From the NCBI GenBank assembly GCA_902787975.1, contig CADAIP010000014.1, positions 1 through 64,000 on the forward strand: 64,000 nucleotides of DNA, in the 5' to 3' direction. The position numbers were made by a program, and so were the translations under genes. The stretch comes from Oscillospiraceae bacterium. Its GTDB lineage: Bacteria > Bacillota > Clostridia > Saccharofermentanales > Saccharofermentanaceae. The notes beneath the pieces were generated by a model. It was not told the DNA's origin. It searched no databases and was given only the letters and a program-made list of their open reading frames with translations. This document shows positions 33,736 to 43,113 of the stretch, one piece after another (position 1 is the stretch's first letter; each line of letters starts with the position of its first letter).

Positions 33736-34449
33736 ATGAAGAAGATATATAGGAGAAAAAAAGGTTTTACCCTAGCTGAAATGGTTCTTGTTTTAGCAAT
33801 CGTTGTAATGCTCGGCGGAATAATAGCTGGTGTATGCGCTTCTATTTCGAACTCTTTTCTTTCCACTTACAATATTGACGATTCTACTGACTATGCAATG
33901 CTTTATGCAAAAGGCTTCGAGAACTCATTTTTAACTAATTCACAGATGGATGTTGAGGGTGCTTCCGGTAAATCCTTAAAATGGACAATTGTAAATCCGG
34001 GCGGTGAAGTCGGTTCCGTACCTACTCTTACAATGATTACTTTAGACGAACATGGAAATGACGGTGCAGGTACTGCAGTATTTGATCCTGCAAATCTTTA
34101 TTCTGTTTCCTCTACCCAGAAATCCAAGTGGTCAATAAGCATGTTCTATAAGTATGATCCTGCTAACTGTTATGTAGATTATCGTATTTTTGTTAAGGAC
34201 AATTTGGGTAATAGCAAGTATGTTACCAGATATGACGGCGGTTTTTGGATTCCCCGCTTAGAAGATTGTTCTAAATATGATAATGTAGAAGGATTAAGAA
34301 CAGTTGAAGTTGTTGGTACATCGTTAACAAAGACTAACCTTACGGATCCTTCGGGAAAGTATAAGTTTACAGACGAAGAGTGGGCATTGATTGGCGATGG
34401 TGCTATGGATCCGGATTATAAGGATACTATTGTTTTCTATTACGGCTAA
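33736..34449 (+). CDS. Minor prepilin, PilW/GspJ-like
   Basis: A 237-residue prepilin with leader MKKIYRRKKG followed by FTLAEMVLVLAIVVMLGGIIAGV. Glu5 is conserved, while the fourth position is Ala rather than Val. The globular part shows an aromatic-rich segment (YDGGFWIPRLEDC). The site GGGAGGAG lies 8 bases before ATG 33736. It ends the minor-pilin operon. Confidence 0.8.
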   Translation: MKKIYRRKKGFTLAEMVLVLAIVVMLGGIIAGVCASISNSFLSTYNIDDSTDYAMLYAKGFENSFLTNSQMDVEGASGKSLKWTIVNPGGEVGSVPTLTMITLDEHGNDGAGTAVFDPANLYSVSSTQKSKWSISMFYKYDPANCYVDYRIFVKDNLGNSKYVTRYDGGFWIPRLEDCSKYDNVEGLRTVEVVGTSLTKTNLTDPSGKYKFTDEEWALIGDGAMDPDYKDTIVFYYG

Positions 34450-34482
34450 TTAAAAATATGTAATACTTTGAATTAAATTACA

Positions 34483-34507
34483 GGGGTGTCGCATAAGCAA
34501 CACCCCT
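34483..34507 (+). terminator. Weak terminator after the minor-pilin operon
   Basis: GGGGTGT and ACACCCC form a 7-bp stem around a CGCATAAGCA loop; only a short T-rich stretch (TTAATATTT) follows. The rest of the gap to 34637 holds the next promoter. Confidence 0.5.
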
Positions 34508-34552
34508 TAATATTTCATAATGGCATTCCATCTGAACGAGAAGGCTCAAAAG

Positions 34553-34581
34553 TTGAAATCATAAATGTATTTTGCTATATT
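34553..34581 (+). promoter_or_regulatory. Promoter of the third YfhO gene
   Basis: TTGAAA (34553-34558), 17-base spacer, TATATT (34576-34581), 55 bases before the start codon. Confidence 0.65.
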
Positions 34582-34636
34582 CACTTTGTAATATTAGGGG
34601 AATTAATAGCATTTCCGGGTTAACTGATTTGAAATT

Positions 34637-37375
34637 ATGTATACAACAAAAAGAATTCAAACAAATCAAAAGACTAATAATGAAATATCTTTATTCTCAG
34701 GTTCTATAAAGATACCCTATACATTATTATCATTCTTAATACCTTTTTTCCTCATTATAGTAGTTTATGTAGCAGCTGATATAGCTCCGTTTGGCGATAA
34801 TACGCTGATCATAGCTGATGCCAGTTCTTTGTATATCAGTGATCTTTCATATATCTCGAGAGCTCTACTAGGGAAAGAAGATTTTTTCTACACATTCCAA
34901 CAGGGAATAGGTTTAAATGCTTTTAGTGCAAACGGAAATTTATGGAATCCGGTTAACCTGATAGCTGTTTTCTTTAATCTGAAGGACTATGCTACATTGT
35001 ATTCGCTTGTTATGGCAATTGATATGTCACTTTGCGGACTGACAATGTATTTATTCCTTTCAAACAACATAAAGAAAAAGGCTACTAATTTAATTTTCTC
35101 AACATGTTATTCTCTTATTGGCTTCAATATTGCCAACTGTTTTCAATACAGTTTCATGTTAAGCGTCGTGTTGCTTCCGTTAGTTGCATGGGGAATTCAG
35201 AATATCCTAAAAGGAAAGAAACCCTGGCTCTACCTGTGCTCACTTAGTTTCGCAGTATTTACTAATTCATACCTGACTTATATGATCTGCATCGGATCGG
35301 TTGCCATGTTCGTAACGTGGTATATAAAGGATGAGCCAAATTACAGACCAAGAAGAAAGTTAATAATCAGAGACTACATTCTCTCATCAATTGTATCAGG
35401 ATTACTTTCTACTGCATTCTGGTGGCCTGGATTGGTTGCTATAAGAGGAGGCCGTCTGGAACAGACGACATCATCTGAATTCTCATTTGCTGAAAACATG
35501 CCGATACTGGACTTTTTTGCTAAATTCTTTGTTGGAGCAAATGATACGGATCAATTGATTAACGGATTACCAAATATCTTTTGCGGAACGTTAGCCCTTT
35601 TTCTTGTAATAGCCTATTTTATAGACAGAAGAAATACCAAGCGTGCTAAGTACTGCTATGCATCTATATTAGTTTTCTATTTTCTGACCTTTTACATAAA
35701 GGCTTTATCGATGGCAGTCCAGGGTTTCTCAACTACAAACTGGTTTAATTTCCGCTACTCATATATTTTCTCATTTCTTCTCCTGATAATTGCCTGTCTT
35801 GAGTTTAATGGCATCAGGGAGATTCACAAAGAAGATCTGAAACGTTCGGTGATAGTTTTCGGTTTGATCGTAATAGCTGTTTTCTCTAAGAGTTACAGTT
35901 TTGTAAGCGGCGGAGAAATGCTTATAAACGTAATTGTCTTAGTTGTAATCCTGGCATTGTTTGTATTGGGCCGCAAAAAAACAGATGATAATGCACGCAA
36001 ACTGATAAGCATGCTTTTGTTAATAGTTTGTTCGTGTGAAATGGGTTTGAATTATGTGATCACATATAACAAATTCATCAAAGAGGATAATTGGCAACTT
36101 AGAAATTCAGTATTAAAAGCATCAGTATTAAATGAGGAAGCAATTATCGGCACGATTCAGGAGAATGATAATTCTTTCTATAGAATCGGGAACGAGTTTA
36201 ATCTTAATGGCCAGTGCCTCAACGACCCAAGACTGATAGGTTATAACGGAATCAGTTATTTCGGTTCATGCGAGAGATTATTCGTATTCCAGGGAATGAG
36301 CAAGCTTGGTGCATCATGGAAAACAAACCGGATGTGGTATAGCAGCGGTGAACCAATGGCATTCGATTCGTTATTAGGAATAAAGTATGTTGTTGCATGG
36401 CGCGATGTGACTGAAGAAAAGGATCAATACCTTCTAGTAGAAGATACTGATGTTAATGATGCTTATTTGAATCCGTACGCGCTCCCTGTATCCATGGTAT
36501 CCACATCAGAGATTGGAAACGTGTCTTTAGGAAATGATCCTTTTGCAAACCATAATTCAATCTGGCGAGCTCTTAGCGGGATTGATGAAGATGTATTTAC
36601 TCCGGAGGAAAACATCACATTTACGATCCACAGCGGGATAAATGGTGAAAGCATTACATACGACGAAGCAATTGCTTTCTCAGAAGCTGAACAACAAAAA
36701 GAAAATAGCGAGTATTCAAGCGATGCTGCCGGAACAGACAAGGCACCAGCTGAATCAAACTATATTGAATGTAAGTTTATAGCTCAAAAAGACGGAGCCG
36801 TATATTCATATAACGGTTGTTTCGTTAATGAGATATACGGATATCCGAAAGAGACCATGAGATATCTCGGAGTATACGAAAAAGGTGATGTAGTTGTTGA
36901 CTATATTCTTGTTAATGATGATTTAATGACATCAAATGATCTGAAACTGGCATGCTCAAAATACCGTGCAGCTTATGCCAGTGACGATGCGCTCGCAATT
37001 CACAGCAAAGCTTTGCAGGAAGGTGCCGGAACAATTGATAAGATAACGGACAGTCATTTAACAGGAACTTTCACCGCCCCTGCAGACAGCCGTATTTTCT
37101 TTACGATTCCATATAACGAGAGTTGGACACTTAAGATAGACGGCGAGATCACTCCGATAGATATAACGGCAGATTTATTTATGTCTGCTCCGGTATCTGA
37201 AGGCAATCATACATTTGAATTGACGTTCTTCCCGAGCGGAATGAAAACCGGAATGATCATTTCCGGTTGTGCAGTATTGCTCTTAGTGGTTTTATGTGTC
37301 CTTAATATTAATGACAACAAAAAAGCGGCAGTCAAAAAGAGTGTTGCGGTTCAGGCATCTGACGGAAAAGAATAA
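34637..37375 (+). CDS. Intact YfhO family membrane protein
   Basis: A 912-residue polytopic membrane protein, the only intact full-length YfhO of the window. Family segments seen are DASSLYISDLSYISRAL, FFYTFQQGIGLNAFSANGNLWNPVNLIAVFF and WFNFRYSYIFSFLLLI. About 13 helices are followed by an extracellular beta-rich region (about 490-860), a final helix (about 870-890) and a basic tail. The family is tied to sugar modification of surface polymers (Bacillus subtilis YfhO acts on lipoteichoic acid); donor and target here are unknown. No good ribosome site precedes ATG 34637. It is somewhat richer in A/T than the copies at 13-18 kb. Confidence 0.83.
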   Translation: MYTTKRIQTNQKTNNEISLFSGSIKIPYTLLSFLIPFFLIIVVYVAADIAPFGDNTLIIADASSLYISDLSYISRALLGKEDFFYTFQQGIGLNAFSANGNLWNPVNLIAVFFNLKDYATLYSLVMAIDMSLCGLTMYLFLSNNIKKKATNLIFSTCYSLIGFNIANCFQYSFMLSVVLLPLVAWGIQNILKGKKPWLYLCSLSFAVFTNSYLTYMICIGSVAMFVTWYIKDEPNYRPRRKLIIRDYILSSIVSGLLSTAFWWPGLVAIRGGRLEQTTSSEFSFAENMPILDFFAKFFVGANDTDQLINGLPNIFCGTLALFLVIAYFIDRRNTKRAKYCYASILVFYFLTFYIKALSMAVQGFSTTNWFNFRYSYIFSFLLLIIACLEFNGIREIHKEDLKRSVIVFGLIVIAVFSKSYSFVSGGEMLINVIVLVVILALFVLGRKKTDDNARKLISMLLLIVCSCEMGLNYVITYNKFIKEDNWQLRNSVLKASVLNEEAIIGTIQENDNSFYRIGNEFNLNGQCLNDPRLIGYNGISYFGSCERLFVFQGMSKLGASWKTNRMWYSSGEPMAFDSLLGIKYVVAWRDVTEEKDQYLLVEDTDVNDAYLNPYALPVSMVSTSEIGNVSLGNDPFANHNSIWRALSGIDEDVFTPEENITFTIHSGINGESITYDEAIAFSEAEQQKENSEYSSDAAGTDKAPAESNYIECKFIAQKDGAVYSYNGCFVNEIYGYPKETMRYLGVYEKGDVVVDYILVNDDLMTSNDLKLACSKYRAAYASDDALAIHSKALQEGAGTIDKITDSHLTGTFTAPADSRIFFTIPYNESWTLKIDGEITPIDITADLFMSAPVSEGNHTFELTFFPSGMKTGMIISGCAVLLLVVLCVLNINDNKKAAVKKSVAVQASDGKE

Positions 37376-37379
37376 AATG

Positions 37380-37409
37380 TTGAATGAACACCTGTTTGTT
37401 TGATAGAAT
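37380..37409 (+). promoter_or_regulatory. Promoter of the pantothenate kinase operon
   Basis: TTGAAT (37380-37385), 18-base spacer, TAGAAT (37404-37409) preceded by TGA as an extended -10. Confidence 0.55.
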
Positions 37410-37433
37410 TGCGAATAAAAAAGGATAAGTAAT

Positions 37434-38261
37434 ATGAGAATCAAAGTTGGTCTGGATATTGGCGGAAGTACGACAAAGATCGTAGGCATGCAGGACGGCA
37501 AGATCATTGCCAGGGAAATCGTAAGAGCTGCAGATCCCGTTACATCCGCATTTGGTGCAGTCGGAAAACTCATTAACGATCATTCAATTTCTGTTAATGA
37601 CATTGAGCAGATAAACATTACGGGTGTAGGATCTGGATATCCCCAGGCACCTATTTTCGGAATCAAGACAGTTGTTGTTGAAGAGTTCAAGGCCACAGGT
37701 CTTGGTGGTCTCTATCTGTCAGGATTAGAGCATGCAGTTGTAGTAAGCATGGGTACAGGTACTGCATATCTAGATGCAACAAAGAACAGTGTAAGACACA
37801 TTATCGGTTCGGGTGTCGGCGGCGGTACGCTTGTCGGTCTGGGCCTGGCTCTGACAGGAACATCTGATGCAGTAAAGCTCTCGGATATGGCAACATCAGG
37901 CGATATCTTAAAATGTGATCTAACCATTGGCGATATTACTAAGAACGGCGTAACAGGACTTCCTATGAATGTTACGGCATCGAATTTCGGTAAGGCTGCT
38001 GACGATCTTTCAAGAGAAGATAAGATGGCAGGCGTATTCAACCTTGTTTATCAGGCTGTTGGTACTGTTGCCGTCATGGCATCAAGACAGTGCAATCTGA
38101 AAGATATTGTTTTCACCGGCCAGCTGACAGATCTTAAGGAATGCCAGCAGTATCTGCTGCCATTTGAAGACCTCTACGGAGTTAACATGATCATTCCTGA
38201 AGATGCCGTATTTGCCACGGCACTCGGAAGCTGTCTTGCAGAAGGGCAGGCAGATCAGTGA
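37434..38261 (+). CDS. coaW: Type II pantothenate kinase-like protein
   Basis: Phosphorylates pantothenate as the first step of coenzyme A synthesis, if the family call holds. The 275 residues have the actin-like ATPase fold: phosphate-1 motif GLDIGGSTTKIVG, VSMGTGTAYL as second phosphate motif, and GSGVGGGTLVGLGLALTG, typical of type II PanK. The length equals the family's. AAAAAGGA precedes ATG 37434. The stop overlaps the next start (GTGA). It shares an operon with acpS-unrelated membrane genes, so context adds little. Confidence 0.85.
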   Translation: MRIKVGLDIGGSTTKIVGMQDGKIIAREIVRAADPVTSAFGAVGKLINDHSISVNDIEQINITGVGSGYPQAPIFGIKTVVVEEFKATGLGGLYLSGLEHAVVVSMGTGTAYLDATKNSVRHIIGSGVGGGTLVGLGLALTGTSDAVKLSDMATSGDILKCDLTIGDITKNGVTGLPMNVTASNFGKAADDLSREDKMAGVFNLVYQAVGTVAVMASRQCNLKDIVFTGQLTDLKECQQYLLPFEDLYGVNMIIPEDAVFATALGSCLAEGQADQ

Positions 38262-39046
38262 GCAAAAAGAAAACATTGGCAAAGGACCGTGCCTGGGAGC
38301 TCGATTTCTTAAGAGGCATTGCCCTTATCATGATGCTCTTCATGCATATGTCTTGGGACGTCAGATATGAATTCGGGGCAGATATATTTTCGTATCTCGA
38401 AAAAGACTGGTTCTGGTCTTTTGTTCATCCAATAATAGTTGTTCTGTTTGTCAGTGTATCCGGAATCTGCTGCACACTGTCACGCAATAATGTTAAGAGA
38501 GGTCTGAAGCTTCTTGGAGCGTCTCTTGTACTGACTCTCGTTACATTTCTCATAACGAAGTTTGCCGGTATCGAGTGCCTCATCATTTTTAATGTACTTG
38601 CTGTACTTACTTGCGGCGTATTTCTTTATGCCCTCATTTCTTTTATTGAAAAGAAAACAAAGGCAAAAGCAAATGCAGTAAATCTGATAATGGGACTTGT
38701 TGGTCTTTATATTGTTATCTGTGGATGTAATATCAGTTATATGGATTATTGTACTGATAATCTTCTGTTCCTTCCCATAGGTTTTGAGATATCTGGAGCT
38801 CCATGGATGGCAGATTACATGCCGCTTTTCCCGTGGCTCGGAGTATTCCTTATCGGATGCGTTATCGGAAGGATCTGCTATAAGGATAAGAAGACTTTGT
38901 TTGCCGGCAGAGGAAAGGTAATGAAGGCTATAGCAAGACCTGTGGAATTCATCGGAAGACATTCACTCATAATCTATCTTGTTCATCAGCCGCTCGTATA
39001 TGCGATCTTATTCCTGATCTTTATGTTGATTAACAGTGCGCAATGA
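38258..39046 (+). CDS. DUF1624/heparan-glucosaminide acetyltransferase-like membrane protein
   Basis: A 262-residue protein with about 7 membrane helices. It opens with RAWELDFLRGIALIMMLFMHMSWD, the signature of the DUF1624 group related to heparan-alpha-glucosaminide N-acetyltransferases, including the histidine thought to carry the acyl group across the membrane. It also has PLFPWLGVFLIGCVIGR and FIGRHSLIIYLVHQPL, further family hallmarks. The substrate may be a cell-surface sugar; that is inference. The start is GTG 38258 overlapping the previous stop, and the end overlaps the DUF3810 gene (ATGA). Confidence 0.85.
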   Translation: MSKKKTLAKDRAWELDFLRGIALIMMLFMHMSWDVRYEFGADIFSYLEKDWFWSFVHPIIVVLFVSVSGICCTLSRNNVKRGLKLLGASLVLTLVTFLITKFAGIECLIIFNVLAVLTCGVFLYALISFIEKKTKAKANAVNLIMGLVGLYIVICGCNISYMDYCTDNLLFLPIGFEISGAPWMADYMPLFPWLGVFLIGCVIGRICYKDKKTLFAGRGKVMKAIARPVEFIGRHSLIIYLVHQPLVYAILFLIFMLINSAQ

Positions 39047-40227
39047 AGATACAGAACAAAGGAAAGAAAAGAACGGCGCTCAGGATCACGGCGATTGTTA
39101 TATTACCTGTACTTTGTATAGCTGCAGTTTTCTGCAATGCGTTTATTCCGCGAAATGTAGCTGATTACTATTGTACGAATATATTTCCTTATCTTTCCAA
39201 ACCGATGCAGAGCATCAACATGTTTTTCCATTATTCGCTTACGGAAAATTTTGTTGTTGTCCTGGCGCCCCTGCTTGCTATCGGACTTGTGGTGTGGTTC
39301 GTATTTCTTATAAAGAAATTCACAAGTCACGGAGCACTGACATATCTATATAAATCTTTCAGGAACCTTTTCATACTGATACTTATCGGTGCAATAATCT
39401 TTCAGACTATGCACGGGTTTAACTACAAGAGAACACGTGTGACAAAGGCCATGACGCTTACTGAAGAGGAACTGACTTTTGAAGACTACTGCGCTGCGCT
39501 TAAATGGGCTTATATGGGCATGATCGAAGCCAGGAGCCACTTGGGTGAAGACTATAACGGCGTTGCCCACATGGACGAGAGTTTTGAGAATTCTGCTTTG
39601 TATGCATGCTCGCTTCTTGATGCTTTCAGTGATGAATACAACGTTCCGCTCAGTGAGAATTATGTACGCGCAAAGCCTGTGTCAATGAGCCACTATTGGA
39701 GCTATACGCATATTGTCGGAATGTACGATCCGTTCCTTGCTGAAGTAAACGTTAACACCGATTACATGAGCATTAACGAATTCCCGATCACATTGTGCCA
39801 CGAGCTCTGTCATGCAAAAGGTTATGCGAGCGAGACGGACTGCAATACATTGGCAACCCTTGCATGCTGTTCGGCTTCAAGAGCAGATTTCAGATATGCG
39901 GGTTATTACGAGATATTCTGGAATCTTTATTATGTTGCCGACGATATAGCTGAAGCAACAGGCGAGGTTGTTCCCGAGTTCCCCGTTACTCCCGAAATGA
40001 ATCCCGTATACAGGGACATGAGAGCTTCACATATCTATTGGAGACAGATCGATAATGAAGTAGACCATATCAAAGAGATCCTTGGTATCGACATCACTGA
40101 AGCAAGTGACGTGGTTAACGATACTTTCCTTAAGACTAACGGAGAGTCAGGTGTCGATTCTTACCATGTGCCTGACAGTGTCTATGTAAGATTCTATCTG
40201 ACTTATGCAGGAGCAGAAGATGCTTGA
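39043..40227 (+). CDS. DUF3810 membrane protein with metallopeptidase motif
   Basis: A 394-residue protein with three N-terminal membrane helices (about 12-32, 67-90, 105-122) and an external domain of the DUF3810 family. The domain contains HELCHAKGYASETDCNTLA, an HExxH-type zinc motif (HELCH) with a downstream glutamate as possible third ligand, so it is a plausible surface metallopeptidase. No substrate is known. It overlaps both neighbours (4 bases with the upstream gene, 8 with hemZ), which suggests strict co-expression. Confidence 0.82.
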   Translation: MKIQNKGKKRTALRITAIVILPVLCIAAVFCNAFIPRNVADYYCTNIFPYLSKPMQSINMFFHYSLTENFVVVLAPLLAIGLVVWFVFLIKKFTSHGALTYLYKSFRNLFILILIGAIIFQTMHGFNYKRTRVTKAMTLTEEELTFEDYCAALKWAYMGMIEARSHLGEDYNGVAHMDESFENSALYACSLLDAFSDEYNVPLSENYVRAKPVSMSHYWSYTHIVGMYDPFLAEVNVNTDYMSINEFPITLCHELCHAKGYASETDCNTLATLACCSASRADFRYAGYYEIFWNLYYVADDIAEATGEVVPEFPVTPEMNPVYRDMRASHIYWRQIDNEVDHIKEILGIDITEASDVVNDTFLKTNGESGVDSYHVPDSVYVRFYLTYAGAEDA

Positions 40228-41635
40228 AGTAATACTTAAAGGTCACGATAAGTTTTATCTTGTATCTGACGTGGTCAGAATGTTTTGCGGTGTTCCGGAA
40301 GAACTGAAGGATGAGAGCAAAGTCATTGCTCCCGAAGGCCCCGACATAACACTTGTTAACGAACTTTTTCCTGACGGACGTTCGGTTACTCATTTTAATG
40401 GCAGAGACTATGAATTTGAAGGTGAATTGCTTGAGCCCGGACGCGAGATAAGAAGATCTCTTTACATGGCTCTTTCAGATATCACATCGAAAAACATGCC
40501 ATGGGGATGTCTTACCGGAATAAGACCTACACTTGTTGCATGGGAAGAAAACAGCGCCGAAGATCTCATGACAAAGTATTTTGTTAGAGCCGATAAGGCA
40601 AAGCTTGCATATGAGACTTCAAGAGAAGAACAGAGGTTGTTATCCAAAGTACCTGAGAACAGCCTGGGCGTTTATGTCGGAGTGCCTTTCTGTCCTTCAA
40701 GGTGTGAATACTGCTCATTCATTTCATCTGATATATCCTGTCACATGGACAGGCTTGTTAATTACGAAGCTGCTCTTGAGCGCGAGATAAAGCTGATGGC
40801 ACCTTCGATAGGCAGACCTCTTTCTTCATTATATGTCGGAGGCGGTACGCCTACGGTTTTCGAAGAGAGGGAATTTGCTGCGCTGCTTGATGCGATCTAT
40901 TCAAATCTCAAGATCACTCCTGATTGCGAAGTGACTGTTGAAGCAGGAAGACCTGATACGATAACCAAAGGAAAACTTGAAGCCATGAGAGATCACGGCA
41001 TCACCAGGATATGCATCAATCCTCAGACGATGAAGTCAGAGACGCTTTTAAGACTCGGAAGAAAACATACTGCAGAAGATACTGTCAGGGTATTTAGGCA
41101 GGCGTGTGATATGGGATTTGATCTGATCAACATGGATCTTATTGCAGGGCTTCCTTATGAGAATGCCGAAGAACATGTTAATTCGACAAAGAGACTGATC
41201 GAACTTGCTCCCGCGAACATTACTGTCCACACACTTTATAAGAAGAGAAGAGCTGCCATGAGCCGCGAGAAAGTAATGGACTATGAGAAGAGCAGGGGAG
41301 AATTAGATGCGTGTGTAGCAGAGAGTTATAGGCTGCTGCAGGAAGCAGGATACAGACCTTATTATATGTACCGCCAGAAAGACACGGGTCACGGACTTGA
41401 GAATACAGGTTTTGCAAAAGGCGATACGGGTAGCATCTATAACGTTGCCATGATGAGCGACTGCAGGGACGTGCTGTCTTTTGGTGCAGGCGGAATGAGC
41501 AAGAGATGCTTTAAGCAGGAAGGCGAACTTTATAAGCACAGGGTTGAAAGATGTCCCACCATTAAGGATGCTTTGACTTATATTGAGAGAGTAGACGAGA
41601 TGGCCGAAAAGAAGATCGAATTCTTTTCGATGTGA
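40220..41635 (+). CDS. hemZ: Radical SAM coproporphyrinogen dehydrogenase HemZ
   Basis: An oxygen-independent coproporphyrinogen III oxidase-family enzyme for haem synthesis in anaerobes. The 471 residues have a distinct N-terminal domain (about 1-150) typical of HemZ, then the radical SAM core: CPSRCEYCSF (the CX3CX2C cluster motif near 161-170), YVGGGTPTVF, and VTVEAGRPDTI. The C-terminal part has TVHTLYKKRRAAMS and YRPYYMYRQKD as in HemZ. ATG 40220 has GGAG 7 bases upstream, and an ATG at 40205 has none. No other haem genes are visible nearby, so the true substrate could differ. Confidence 0.88.
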   Translation: MLEVILKGHDKFYLVSDVVRMFCGVPEELKDESKVIAPEGPDITLVNELFPDGRSVTHFNGRDYEFEGELLEPGREIRRSLYMALSDITSKNMPWGCLTGIRPTLVAWEENSAEDLMTKYFVRADKAKLAYETSREEQRLLSKVPENSLGVYVGVPFCPSRCEYCSFISSDISCHMDRLVNYEAALEREIKLMAPSIGRPLSSLYVGGGTPTVFEEREFAALLDAIYSNLKITPDCEVTVEAGRPDTITKGKLEAMRDHGITRICINPQTMKSETLLRLGRKHTAEDTVRVFRQACDMGFDLINMDLIAGLPYENAEEHVNSTKRLIELAPANITVHTLYKKRRAAMSREKVMDYEKSRGELDACVAESYRLLQEAGYRPYYMYRQKDTGHGLENTGFAKGDTGSIYNVAMMSDCRDVLSFGAGGMSKRCFKQEGELYKHRVERCPTIKDALTYIERVDEMAEKKIEFFSM

Positions 41636-41653
41636 TGACAAGGAGAGATCTGT

Positions 41654-42526
41654 ATGGAAAAAACAGTCAAACTCAAAGTCATGGGACTTTTGTATCTGGT
41701 TATTGTATTATTCGGCGCTGCCATTGCATTGTTCTTCCACAGGTTATTCAGATACAACCTTCTTATCGCGTTTGCTATCGTTCTGGTGGCAGCAATTCCG
41801 GTAACTTATGTAGTTTTCAAGATCATGATAAGCAAAGAAAAGAACAAGCCTTACGGCAAGGTCTATTCTGAGTTTAGAAAAGAATTATTTACGAATGGTT
41901 ATACGGAGAAGTTTTTCGAGCTTTCCAATCAGGCGATAAACGCATATAAAAACGGAGAGAAGATAGATCAGGTATATCTCAGGGAATTTGTTCTATTTAC
42001 GGTTGATTACTATAACGCGTTGAAAAAGTATGATAAGTCACTTGAGCTCATAAAGCTGCTCGACGAAAACAGCTTTACCGGCAAGAGCACCATTTATATC
42101 GATCATGGAATGTCTGCTTTGACTTACTATGGCAGCCTTATGGAAATCTGCCGCGGCTTAAATGATAAAGGCAGCGCCATAAATCTTTTAGAGCGCGCCA
42201 AGCCCATAATGGAAATGAATCACAAGTATGAAGTGTTTAATATGTACGTAGATAACATCTACTATACTTACTACATGCTCATCGAAAACTACGAACGCGC
42301 CGGAGAGTATGCTGATAAGCTTGCATCGTATACTTCACCTGACTCTGCCAGATTCTTTACCAGATATATTGTCGAAGCCGAGTATAAACTTCACCAGGGC
42401 AAAAGACAGGAAGCAATCGAGGCATATAAAAAGATGAAATCCATCATCGAAGGTGAACAAAAGAATATATACGAATTCTATTATTCGGTGTATGCAGATC
42501 GATTAGGGATCAAGTCGGAACTATAA
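41654..42526 (+). CDS. Membrane protein with TPR-like helical domain
   Basis: A 290-residue protein of unknown function. Two N-terminal membrane helices (about 8-28 and 36-56) are followed by a soluble, all-helical domain of several 34-residue-like units (for example around 115-150, 160-195, 225-265), consistent with TPR repeats for protein contacts. The AAGGAGAG site precedes ATG 41654. It follows hemZ by 18 bases. No motif suggests enzymatic function. Confidence 0.72.
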   Translation: MEKTVKLKVMGLLYLVIVLFGAAIALFFHRLFRYNLLIAFAIVLVAAIPVTYVVFKIMISKEKNKPYGKVYSEFRKELFTNGYTEKFFELSNQAINAYKNGEKIDQVYLREFVLFTVDYYNALKKYDKSLELIKLLDENSFTGKSTIYIDHGMSALTYYGSLMEICRGLNDKGSAINLLERAKPIMEMNHKYEVFNMYVDNIYYTYYMLIENYERAGEYADKLASYTSPDSARFFTRYIVEAEYKLHQGKRQEAIEAYKKMKSIIEGEQKNIYEFYYSVYADRLGIKSEL

Positions 42527-42536
42527 CATAGAATAA

Positions 42537-42566
42537 AAAACGATCGGTCATAAAGCCGATCGTTTC
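42537..42566. terminator. Terminator between the TPR-like gene and tRNA-Pro
   Basis: AAACGATCGG pairs with CCGATCGTTT around a short loop. The minus strand has an uninterrupted T run (from AAAAAA at 42535-42540), so it best terminates the minus-strand tRNA; on the plus strand only TTTCTCGTT follows. Confidence 0.75.
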
Positions 42567-42572
42567 TCGTTC

Positions 42573-42648
42573 TGGTCGAGGTGACAGGATTCGAACCTGC
42601 GACCCCATGCTCCCAAAGCACGTACGCTACCAACTGCGCTACACCTCG
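42573..42648 (-). tRNA. tRNA-Pro (anticodon UGG)
   Basis: On the minus strand the sequence folds as a full cloverleaf: acceptor CGAGGTG pairs with CACCTCG, D-arm GCGCAGTTGGTAGC, anticodon loop CTTTGGGAG with UGG, and T-arm GCAGG-TTCGAAT-CCTGT. Discriminator A is followed by an encoded CCA (forward 42573-42575). No variable-arm extension. Confidence 0.95.
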
Positions 42649-42690
42649 ATGCCGACGACGGTAATTATATATGTTTTGATTATTATCTGC

Positions 42691-42723
42691 AAATAAAAGA
42701 CCTGCACCATATGATGCAGGTCT
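42691..42723 (-). terminator. Terminator of the small membrane protein gene
   Basis: AGACCTGCA pairs with TGCAGGTCT (42698-42723) and the minus strand continues into TTTTATTT. It separates the small membrane gene from the tRNA. Confidence 0.8.
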
Positions 42724-42747
42724 TAAATCTTGTCTTAACCGAAGCTA

Positions 42748-43041
42748 TTACTTAACGATCTTGATCTTGTCGCCAATAACAGGAATCGTGAAGTACTGAG
42801 TCTTAGCTGCAGCAATGATGCCCATGATTGCGCAGATGATGCCGCAAACCCAGCCGACGAAGGGAATGCACTCCATGATGGAGATGATGATTCCGTTGTT
42901 AACGTGACTTCTTACGAAAGGTGATGTCTTTTCAGGTGAGATCAAAAGACCCAAGAGCCAAAGGATACCTACATAAGAGAGGATAGAGAACAACTTAGCG
43001 TTAGAGGGAAGCTGCTCAGAGACGTTCTGATTTTCTGACAT
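42748..43041 (-). CDS. Small DUF4870-like membrane protein
   Basis: A 97-residue protein with an N-terminal SENQNVSEQLPSN head and three helices (about 18-35, 50-75 and a shorter one). The LFSILSYVGILWLLGLL and SHVNNGIIISIMECIPFVGWVCGIICAIMGIIAA segments match the DUF4870/YubA-like small membrane proteins. Function unknown. Start ATG 43041 has AAAGGAG about 9 bases upstream; the longer reading frame to 43230 has no such site and overlaps the next gene's start. Confidence 0.8.
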   Translation of the reverse strand: MSENQNVSEQLPSNAKLFSILSYVGILWLLGLLISPEKTSPFVRSHVNNGIIISIMECIPFVGWVCGIICAIMGIIAAAKTQYFTIPVIGDKIKIVK

Positions 43042-43113
43042 ACAGATTGCTCCTTTACTTATTTGAGATAAAATTATATTAACATAGTTGAATTGATATA
43101 GGGAGATTGCAAA

